This document shows, piece after piece, positions 21,237-28,553 of a stretch of DNA of 28,553 bases. How positions within the stretch are numbered: the first letter of the stretch is position 1; each line of letters starts with the position of its first letter. The notes under the pieces are model-generated. The model did not search any database and was not told where the DNA came from. It was given only the letters and a program-made list of their open reading frames with translations. This stretch comes from Hemicentrotus pulcherrimus (lineage: Eukaryota; Echinodermata; Echinoidea; Camarodonta; Strongylocentrotidae): assembly GCA_003118195.1 (NCBI GenBank), contig BEXV01002213.1, positions 18,079-46,631 on the forward strand, written 5' to 3'. The position numbers and the translations under genes were made by a program.

Positions 21237-21614
21237 ATGCCCCATCCCAGGCTGCGACGGATCGGGTCACGTCACCGGCAAGTACGCCTCGCACCGCAGT
21301 GCATCCGGTTGTCCCCGGGCCCTTCGAGCCGGCTACCAGGGACCCATGCAGACCGCACCGAAAGACGGCCCAGGGGGGCTCTCTCCCACCTCGATGATGC
21401 AGAACGGTGGGGGCGGTGGAATGGCCGTGATGGGGAACGGGGGCGTGATGATGGGCGTGGTGGGTAACGGTGCCGGTGGTATGAGTGGTATCACAGATGC
21501 AGTGTTACCCCTGAACCTTCTGAAACCCACCATGATGACCACCGAGGGTAGCGGTATCATGGCCATGTCACCGGTGCCCATGGAGGAGCAGGAGGAAGAA
21601 CCGATTGGACCAAG
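21237..21614 (+). CDS. MYT1-family exon: complete zinc finger 6 and long Gly/Met-rich linker
   Basis: Acceptor ATCTTCATAG; the first base completes a Lys codon. [20 protein letters not shown] and SASGCP give finger 6; CPxPGC and [13 protein letters not shown] are diagnostic of vertebrate finger 6. After RALRAGYQ comes about 100 residues rich in Gly, Met, Val and Asn ([13 protein letters not shown] and GNGAGGMSG), then an acidic tail MEEQEEEP. In vertebrate MYT1 proteins the finger 6-7 spacer is, from memory, only about 25-30 residues, so this exon carries an insertion-like low-complexity segment. It ends in AG before donor GTAAGA (phase 2). The donor lies at the start of a local tandem duplication. 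Residues 464-588. Confidence 0.95.
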
Positions 21615-21616
21615 GT

Positions 21617-21966
21617 AAGAGTAGAATCGAAGACTACTTCAGCCATAAAAATAATACAGTCAAACCTGTCTACAGAGACCACCCTGGGGAAACAAAAAGT
21701 GGTCTTCGTAGACAGGTTCCTTTTACATGTTTCAATGAGAAACAATTTTCAAGGGAAACAACAAATGTAGGAGTAGAATCGAAGACTACTTCAGTCATAA
21801 AAATAAGACAGTCAAACCCGTCTACAGAGACCACCCAAGGGAAAGACAAAAAGTGGTCTTCGTAGACAGGTTCCTTCAGTGCAGGTTTCAATGAGAAAAC
21901 ATTTTCAAAGGAAACAACAAATGTTGTCTTTGGAGACAGGTGGTCACTAAAGCAGGTTTGACTGTA
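21617..21966. mobile_element. MITE with a 152-bp internal tandem duplication
   Basis: The outer ends are inverted: ACAGTCAAACCTG near 21657 against CAGGTTTGACTGT ending near 21966. Inside, each unit has ACCTGTCTACAGAGACCACC and an inverted partner AAGTGGTCTTCGTAGACAGG. A 152-base unit beginning GTAGAATCGAAGACTACTTCAG is present at 21621 and again at 21773, both followed by CATAAAAATAA and the MITE end. The first 36 or so bases of the unit lie outside the MITE, so host intron sequence was duplicated with it. Confidence 0.8.
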
Positions 21967-22079
21967 CATAACAGGTCCATTTATATAGCTCAACTACCAC
22001 ATGAATACACGCTTCTAAACTTGATATAAAGAATCATATTATTTATTACCTTGACTGTAGCTGAGCCGCCATAATAAGG

Positions 22080-22257
22080 TGCTAAAGCATTCAAAGAATT
22101 TCTTCCTCCCGGATACCCATTTGATTCACCAGGGTTGAGAGTGGCAAATGTAGATTAATGCCTTGCCAAAGGACATTAGTGCTGCAGCGAGACTCAAACC
22201 GCGGACCATGTGATCCACAGTCCAGTGACGTATCTGTTAGACCAAAGCACCTTTACA
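22080..22257 (-). mobile_element. tRNA-derived SINE, minus strand
   Basis: On the minus strand it reads GGTGCTTTGGTCTAACAGAT (A-box-like TGGTCTAACAG, reverse of 22233-22243), then GGTCCGCGGTTTGAGTCTCG (B-box-like GGTTTGAGTCT, reverse of 22190-22200), then CCTTTGGCAAGGCATTAAT. A tRNA-like head followed by a TTTGGCAAGGCATTAAT motif is a common SINE arrangement. It is a different family from 25466-25683, although both share a ...GGGTAAGGCATT/GGCAAGGCATT segment. Confidence 0.65.
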
Positions 22258-22849
22258 CCTTATCATGGTTCTGAATCCTCAATGGTTTCAAACTTCTAAT
22301 ACAGACGGCTATACCTTAATGTAGTGTCATGATGTACATTTAGTAGGTTTACTGTCCAGCTGTTAAAATGCATTTCCTTGTGAAAATGACAAATTTCAGA
22401 ATTGATATTCCAGCTTATTTCAGCTCAAAATTGTCTGGTTTGACAGTATGCAGTTTGATGATCTGTCATAGAATCAGCAACAACAAAATATATATATAAG
22501 GGAGCGGTGAGCAATTTAGATCTGGTGAATAAAAAGAACTGGAAATATCTCTGGTAAAAAACCCTGATACAATATTGAAATATTACTGTGAGAAAACTGC
22601 ACTTATACAATGTCAAATGCTAAAAAAACTATTTTTTACAGTAATAATACTAATAATTAGATCAATTTATGTAGCACAGCTACTATATAAATATACTTTA
22701 CTGCGCTGTGATGAAAGCAAAACTCCCAACAGTGCCACCTTACAGGCACACAATAATAAAGTATGTGGGACTACTGTGCACTATTCTGTAGATATAGGTC
22801 AATTTTATCTGTGAAAGACACATTTGTACGTGGTCTTTGACCTTCATAG

Positions 22850-23004
22850 CTGCCCGACCCCAACCTGTGATGGATCTGGCAATGTCAACGGCTCCTCGCC
22901 AGATCACCGTAGCATCTCTGGCTGCCCACTAGCTGCTCAGGCCATGAAGAAAGCCAGGCTCAACGGGGAAGACATCACCTCGCTCTCTCACAAAAATGTC
23001 AAAG
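22850..23004 (+). CDS. MYT1-family exon: zinc finger 7 lacking the first His
   Basis: Acceptor CCTTCATAG; the first base completes a Ser codon. It reads CPTPTCDGSGN then VNGSSPDHRSISGCP, so both first Cys, the second His and the last Cys are kept but the first His of the CCHHC pattern is Asn, and the usual Gly before the second Cys is Thr. Spacing is unchanged. VNGS..HRSxSGCP matches vertebrate finger 7. The tail LAAQAMKKARLNGEDITSLSHKNVK leads to the coiled-coil exon. The donor is GTATGT, and this is the only exon ending in phase 1. Reading through the donor would add ten residues and stop at about 23036. Residues 590-640. Confidence 0.94.
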
Positions 23005-23848
23005 GTATGTTCATAAATACTGTATTTGATCCTTGAAGGTCCCTGGGGTGGAAGGGAGGGGGAAGATCTTCCCCTCTCTTTGGCTGAGAGAGACTTCGAA
23101 TAATCCGCCCTCGTTGAGGTTACCCCATCTACTTAGAGTCAAATGGTGTTGATATGAGGTAACACCCTTTAAGCACTACAAGATAATGTCATATTACTTT
23201 ATTTTCAAAAACATCTATAGTAAGCAGGAAGTTAGTAATTGTGTGAATTATTAGGATCAAATCCTTTTTTTTTCAAGTATGGGAACCCCCACCCCCCCCC
23301 TTTGAAAAAAATTTAATGATGTCATTCTTTAAAATTTGCAGTGCCAGTTTCAAGGCACTTTTATGACACAAATTTGAAGGGAAATGTTAATATTAAAAAA
23401 AAATTCTACATAGATTCTAGAGTATCCTTCTGCTGACATGAATTTCATTTTTGTAGTGTATCAATTTATTACAAAACGAAACAATGCCAAAAATGTGATT
23501 AAAATATGAATAACCGTAGTGCCCTACTGCCAGGCACACAATAGTATTTTCTTCTTCATTTCACTGTCATTTGATTGTTTCTGCATTGCAATAGATGTCT
23601 TTATATACCTCTTTTTAGTATGTTGAATCCGCCCTGGTGTGCCTCAGGGTCATATCAGGATGTAACGTCCCCTTGAGCCTATAGAAACAGCGATGCCTCT
23701 AATGGCAGTCAATATATCTATAGTATTATATCTCTTGATGATTTGTCCATTTAGGGGTTAAGAATGATGAGAAGTTATGAAACTTGGACATTGTTTCTGC
23801 AGTGCAATAAATAAGTTTATTATATCTCTTGGTGATTTGTCCATTTAG
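23005..23848 (+). other. Last intron, with a decayed duplicate of the terminal exon start
   Basis: An 844-base phase-1 intron from GTATGT to CCATTTAG. It contains a 16-bp perfect palindrome (GGGGAAGATCTTCCCC, 23059-23074), a C-rich run near 23286-23300, and a partial tandem duplication of its own 3' end plus the start of the terminal exon (23577-23887). Confidence 0.9.
23724..23793 (+). pseudogene. Decayed duplicate of the terminal exon's acceptor and first 39 bases
   Basis: The 70 bases match 23818-23887, including TTATATCTCTTG, TGATTTGTCCATTTAG and the exon start. Differences in the exon-like part change the reading to GVKNDEKL followed by TGA at 23778-23780, where the real exon reads GVENDEELWNLDI. 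The AG acceptor and pyrimidine tract are intact, so splicing here would truncate the protein just before the coiled coil. AATAAA lies at 23806-23811. A related upstream segment (GTTTCTGCATTGCAATAG at 23577, GTTTCTGCAGTGCAATAA at 23793) shows the duplication started about 215 bases earlier. Confidence 0.8.
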
Positions 23849-24444
23849 GAGTTGAGAATGACGAGGAGCTCTGGAACTTGGACATTGAGATCAACGAGCT
23901 TCAGTCCAGCAACTGTCAGATGGAGGCTCAGATGAGACGACTGAAGACACAGATCTCTACCATGGAGACCAAACTACGCCAGGCAGAGCAGGAGCATCGC
24001 GCCATGGAGGAGAAGCACCGCTCACTCACCGTGCAGCTGGACGGACTGCGCAACACCCTCATCAGGCATCTTTCAGACGTCAAGAGTGTGGCGATGAGTA
24101 GCAGTCGGGAGGCCAGCCTGCTTGGTCCTAGCTATGAGCGTATGGAACAGTTCCTGGTGAGCCTGAAAGAACTGGACAATGATGCCAAGGATGCAGTGAT
24201 GACCAACGGGGGCTTGTCCGGAAGGGAACCTGCGGCAGCCTCTTCGTTCCAGTCGGCTACACCGCCTCCGTCGTTGGGCTCGTCGTCCCCCCGGCTGGAG
24301 TCGGTGGAGAATACGCCTCTCACGCCCCCTCCACAACCAGTCGACCTGACACCCCCGTCGCTGAGCAATGGTATCATCCATCATTCGGATCAGCCTATGT
24401 CGACACCGGGGGTGGTTCGAACCAATGTGGTGCCCGTCACATGA
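23849..24444 (+). CDS. MYT1-family terminal exon: coiled coil and C-terminal PVDLT motif
   Basis: Acceptor GTCCATTTAG. Two bases complete a Gly codon, then VENDEELWNLDIEINELQSSN, matching the vertebrate MYT1/MYT1L C-terminus (ENDEEI..L..EI..L..SN). A heptad-rich coiled coil follows over about residues 648-715 (MEAQMRRLKTQISTMETKL, then LTVQLDGLRNTLIRHL), probably for self-association. LGPSYERMEQFLVSLKELDND corresponds to the conserved short C-terminal helix of vertebrate proteins. From there the exon is extended by about 85 residues rich in Ser, Pro and Thr, ending VVRTNVVPVT before TGA (24442-24444). PQPVDLTPP (about 24336-24360) fits the CtBP-binding pattern PxDL(S/T). The in-frame ATG at 23878 is internal. 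Residues 642-838. Confidence 0.95.
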
Positions 24445-25130
24445 AGGACTTAATTTAGTATGACTCGCACTCCCTCAGAATGTAATGGGTACTGACACCC
24501 CCATTTGAAGACAGTGGAGTACCTCCAAGAGTTGTGCATCCAATGCTGGAAGATGTTCTACCATTTTTTATATGAGTGAAGACACTTCTTGCAAGAGGGA
24601 TCATTTTATTCCATGTATATACTCTGCCTGTACGCTCCTCTAAGGGGCATTATAGGTTAATTTATTGAATGTACTACTATATGCAGCAGTGTAAATAGTG
24701 AAGATTGTCAGTTAAACTGAAAATAATTTGAAATGCCATTTACCTTGATCCAGAAATAGGTTCTTAAGTTTTTCTCTTTTTTTTTTTCTTTCTTGTTTTA
24801 TCCCCCAAGTATATGCTCTTCAAATTGTTAATACAATTTAGGGTTTTAGGAAAGGCATATTGCCCTTTAAGACATGGATTAAGCGAATGGTTCCTTCCCA
24901 AATGAATTTACTTGAAAGCTGTTTCATTGTAATCATCTCAATCTGTATGGAAAATGAAAACAATTATTAGCATTCACAGAATTTAAGTTATAAGACAGCA
25001 GGATGTGCTGATCATGTAGCATGACATTTTGTTAAATCATGACACTTGAAGTAATTTAGGGCCCATAGAGGTCAGTCATAATAAGTGAATCTTTTGAAAT
25101 TTCAAAAAATAAATACCCATGATAGAATGA
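24445..25130 (+). other. Putative 3' UTR
   Basis: Follows the TGA of the terminal exon. The first AATAAA is at 25108-25113, so cleavage near 25130 is possible. A Pumilio-like TGTATATA lies at 24614-24621. Echinoderm 3' UTRs can be several kb, so later sites are also possible; the end is a guess. Confidence 0.4.
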
Positions 25131-25465
25131 AATATTCATAGATGAAATTGACTTTAGCTCATTGATAAAATGAGCTTGGAAATTGCTATTCCTCCCTCTG
25201 TCTTTTCCTGAATATATTTGAGCCTTTGTGGAATTATTGGTAGGTTAGTAGATTAATTTAATTTAATTTATGAACTTTACATAAATCTTGATCTAAGGAG
25301 ACACGAACGAGCAAGTAGATTTGGTCTATTTAACTTGTAAGCATAATCGTGAGTATACACCCAACATAACCATTGGTTATTTAACTTGTTTGAGCATGCC
25401 AAATGTTCGAAATGATGAAGATGAAAAAGAAATTCCACCTTCATCACTTGGTGGACCTTTTTTGA

Positions 25466-25683
25466 GGTGCTATGGCTCAGTGATAGAGCATCGGTCTCAT
25501 AACCGTGAGGTCCCGGGTTCAAAACAAAGTTGATGCGCTTGTGCCCTTGGGTAAGGCATTTATCCTCATTACCAAGCCCCTTGGAGAGGAGTTAAAGCCA
25601 TTGGTCCTCTGGTTGTTTACTTACAAATGTATACATGCTCTCTTTAATAGCAGTTAGGTAAAACAATCATCATCATCATCATC
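25466..25683 (+). mobile_element. tRNA-derived SINE, family D, copy 2 (fullest copy)
   Basis: GGTGCTATGGCTCAGTGATAG carries a pol III A box (TGGCTCAGTGA, 25473-25483). CGGTCTCATAACCGTGAGG resembles the anticodon arm of elongator tRNA-Met (CAT in the loop). GGGTTCAAAAC (B box from 25516) follows at the tRNA spacing. The tRNA-unrelated body contains TCATTACCAAGCCCCTTGGA and TAAAGCCATTGGTCC, shared with 18694-18870, and the element ends in a (CAT)n tail at 25667-25683. Confidence 0.8.
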
Positions 25684-25699
25684 TCTGTACCTTGAAGTG

Positions 25700-25860
25700 A
25701 ACTGAAGTCAACCCTCTCTCTAGCAAAGACCACTTTTTTTCTTTCTGTTGAACAGTATTTCTCATTGAAAGTTGTGCTAAAGTAAACCTCCACAGGAAGA
25801 CCACCTGCTTATAAAGACCATACTTCTCGTCTCCTTGGAGCTATCCTGTACATGTTTCAC
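25700..25860 (+). repeat. Fragment of the ACAGTMAAACCTG repeat family, copy 3
   Basis: CAAAGACCACTTTTT, TTTCTCATTGAAA, CACAGGAAGACCACCTGCTTATAAAGACCATAC and CCTTGGAGCTATCCTGTACATG are diverged matches to the units at 14354-14530 and 21657-21966. Confidence 0.55.
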
Positions 25861-28428
25861 TTACCAAATTCCATTACGATTTCAGTGTATTCAATTTCCT
25901 CGCTTCATGTAAAGGAGGGGGGAGGGCGATTTTTGTCATAAAAAATTTGGAATGTTATAATGCTGAAGGTAAACAAACCCCATGAAATATCACATATACT
26001 ATCTGTGCTTCTAACATTAATATTATCTCACTTTCTGTGAGAAAGATAGAATCCAATAGGCTAAGATAATACTGGCTCTACTTCTGTCATACGAATGAAT
26101 GCTGCAGTATGCAACATATAGTGTGTATTTACTGCCAAATGTTCTAGTTTTTTTTAAATCATTTGTTAGTAACTGAAAGATATATGATAACGGTACTACA
26201 TTGATTGCATCTATTTTGCATTGGTGTGCTGAAAGTGATTCTATAAAAGATGTTTTTTAAGAAACTGTAGTTGCATACTTGACAAACTAGTCATTTTCGT
26301 AAAGGAATTCTGTATTTAACCATTGCATAATGTTGCTGGGTTTAAATTATTGACTTTCTTACTTTAGGGAAGGTAAGAAATTAATGCATTGTCAAACAGA
26401 AAAAATTGAAAGTACTATTTCTGTGGAAAACTACTATTACTCATGAATTGTATATTTGTTTAATTGAAACATTTAGAAGTGACAAAGTACTAGTTTTTAT
26501 AGAGTAAGAACCAGTTTTCTTTTTCTTTCTTTAAAGAAGCATGGTATTTAATAGTCATTTGGAGTATGCAAAGTGTTACAAAATACATGTATAATCAAAT
26601 ACAGTGTTTATTTATTTATTTAGATTCATGTTAGTTCTAAAAAACCATTGACATGTTCTTGAAAATTGAACATGTAAAGATTTGGCAGAAGTTAGCTAAC
26701 CAAATTTCGGGAATACCGGTAGCCGTATTATATTTTGTGCATTGTTATGCTGAAAGTTGATATCTTTTGAAAATAGTTCATGAAGATCATGCCATGCATC
26801 CTTATGAGACAAAAATTAAGCCTAGATCTGTCATGTATTTCATCACTTTACACTATTTCTTGAGCTGAATTTTTTGTTTTTGTAATTACTTCTACAAATA
26901 CAAAGAGCTTGATATCTTATAGACTTGGAGAAACTGAATCATTTAGCCTTCAGAATAGCAAGCATGACAAAATTACAATTTGCATTCATAGTATTGTAAT
27001 AAGTGATGATATATTTTTGTGCAGGCCCTTATATTAACATTGACGTTTGTATATAATGGCGATAAATTATTGGGTTTGTTGTATCCCCCGCTTGCATTTA
27101 TGGGTACTACAGGCAATGAGAATGGTGCAAAAAGGGTGTTAGTGGCACAAGGGCTTTATGGCAATACATTGTACAGCATCCCGGTTGGTGTTTGGTAGAA
27201 AAGGGTCTTAAGTCCTTTGTAGAGTTTCTTGACAAAGTGAGAGCTTTGCTCTGTCATGTTGGAGACAATTTCTTTCAACTTTGTTTTAAAAGGTAATTTT
27301 GTTTGCTGAGAATCAGAAGGACGTTGACTCACACTTAAACACAGAGTTAACATCCTACTGGCTCCCAAAAGATGATTTAATGTTCTGAAATGAATGGCTG
27401 TGCATTTCTTTAGATCAGAACATCTCTGATTCTCGGTAATAAGTTACTTTTCTTTCTGAATATTGAGATTTGGCATTTTGTAAATCTGAAATATTCAGGA
27501 AGAGCATTATACATCTCATTTTATAGTTTTTTTTGTTCTTCATCTTTGCTGCTTAGAGTTGATACAACTTTACTTCATGTTGAGTAAGGTGCTTCTGCGA
27601 ATGCCATGCGATTTCTTGGCTAAAGAATTGAAGTAAGTCTTAATAGCATACAGCAGTTAAAATGAAATAGGTAGAGGTTGTTTGATGGTTTTTCCTCTAT
27701 TGATTCAGTTTAAGAATGGGTAGTAAGTAAAGCCAACTTTTCAATGATTTATTTTTGTGACATTTAGAATGATTCTACGTGAATTCATTATCAGCATCGC
27801 CGCTTATATGTTTTCAAACAGTTGCCAAAATTTATGTTGCGAAATGTAGGAGAAACTACTTGAATAAGCTCCCAACTTTGGACTTTGTTCAATATTTTCT
27901 GACACGTATAGGATTCGTGTATGTAAAAACCAACGAGGTAAAAAGAAATTCAGGAAAGAGTATTATGTTTTCATATTAGGGAGAAAAGTGCAATATTTTA
28001 TGTGCTCTGTTGTGCTGTATTGTTTTCATTGGACATGTGTACTCTTCTCATTTTTTTTTCTTCATTTTTTTTAGTTCCACATGTTCTTAAATTTTCACAG
28101 GTGAGAAAAAGATAGTACTACTTTGAGACCAAAATAGAATGCTTTAGTGTTTTAAGAAGTGAGCTTGCTATTTTCATGTTATCAGATATATTTTGACAAG
28201 GGGGTGTTTTGTTTTCAGTTTATATATATTGCTGCATTAAGCTAAAAAGGGATGATTGAAAATTGTTGGAAGAGGTATTGAAGTTATTTTCTATCGATGA
28301 ATTGGCTCATGTAAGACAATGAAATTGAATGTACGTGTCATATTTGAAACAGAGACAAATATTTGATCTTTTCAGACATTTGTTGTTGGAAATAGGGGTG
28401 ATCTTTGATATCAGTTATTGATTGGAAT

Positions 28429-28500
28429 ACAGTCAGAACTGTCTTTAGAGTATGGTAGCAACCATCTTTCTACGAAGGCTACCTGTCTGTAGTGGCCATG
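28429..28500 (+). repeat. Fragment of the ACAGTMAAACCTG repeat family, copy 4
   Basis: ACAGTCAGAACTGTCTTTAGAG is followed by GCTACCTGTCTGTAGTGGCC, a degenerate version of the ACAGTCAAACCTGTCTACAGAG and ACCACCTGTCTA motifs seen elsewhere. It runs towards the window end. Confidence 0.5.
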
Positions 28501-28553
28501 TATTTTGTCTCCCTCTTGAAAGAAACATGTTAGAACATGTAGAACCTGATTAG

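Larger units (their letters stand above)
21615..22849 (+). other. Intron between fingers 6 and 7
   Basis: A 1.2 kb phase-2 intron holding a tandemly duplicated MITE (21617-21966) at its very start and a minus-strand tRNA-like SINE (about 22080-22257). The stretch 22258-22849 shows nothing further. Confidence 0.9.
25131..28553 (+). other. 3' flank or extended 3' UTR, no gene recognised
   Basis: AT-rich sequence on both strands without convincing coding potential. It contains a tRNA-derived SINE (25466-25683), two fragments of the ACAGTMAAACCTG family (25700-25860, 28429-28500) and otherwise only simple T or A tracts. The stretch 25861-28428 holds nothing I can name. Confidence 0.6.

Noticed and set aside
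21605..21993. Open frames on both strands across the intron after finger 6
   Set aside because: They arise from the duplicated MITE and repeat its units; not genes.
24073..24384. Minus-strand open frames opposite the terminal exon
   Set aside because: Shadow of a strongly supported coding exon.
25466..25540. A genuine tRNA-Met gene
   Set aside because: The acceptor stem does not close and the sequence continues into a body shared with 18694-18870, so it is a SINE head.
24445..28553. Search for a second gene or a conserved non-coding RNA downstream
   Set aside because: Only short AT-rich frames and repeats were seen; nothing could be supported by sequence alone.

Overview
The window carries the 3' two-thirds of one gene on the + strand: an invertebrate member of the MYT1/MYT1L/ST18 (NZF) family of neural CCHHC zinc-finger transcription factors. 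Nine coding exons (5657-5719, 6281-6376, 7192-8148, 15565-15627, 17577-17636, 20163-20312, 21237-21614, 22850-23004, 23849-24444) join in one frame with GT..AG introns and give 838 residues ending at a TGA. The gene continues upstream: the first exon here starts inside a codon and encodes the finger matching vertebrate finger 3, so the N-terminus, fingers 1-2 and the promoter are outside the window.

Region by region: 1-5656 is upstream intron filled with pyrimidine tracts, a minisatellite and several inverted-repeat (MITE-like) elements. 5657-8148 holds a finger split over two exons and the large central MYT1-domain exon. 8149-15564 is a 7.4 kb intron with repeats and one assembly gap. 15565-23004 holds four more fingers, the first split between two exons and the next three each in a single exon. 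23849-24444 is the terminal coiled-coil exon, followed by a putative 3' UTR and repeat-rich flank to 28553.

The organism is a eukaryotic metazoan, most likely a marine invertebrate deuterostome such as a sea urchin or another echinoderm. This rests on the family, the compact AT-rich introns, the many ACATGTACATGT blocks, tRNA-derived SINEs and the short inverted-repeat elements. The species call is inference. The N-run shows a draft assembly.

The most interesting observations are: (1) a decayed tandem copy of the last exon's splice acceptor and exon start, 94 bp upstream of the real one, with an in-frame stop and an AATAAA just after it, which could create a form lacking the coiled coil; (2) a phase-2 intron at the same codon inside two fingers, with eight consecutive phase-2 junctions that would permit in-frame finger shuffling; (3) a last finger lacking the first His of the CCHHC signature, after an unusually long Gly/Met-rich linker; (4) three perfect ATGAATATTCAT palindromes alternating with CCAAT boxes just after the finger-4 half-exon; (5) a tandem duplication that starts at the splice donor of exon 21237-21614 and includes half of a MITE. 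No prokaryotic system, CRISPR array or other protein-coding gene was recognised.
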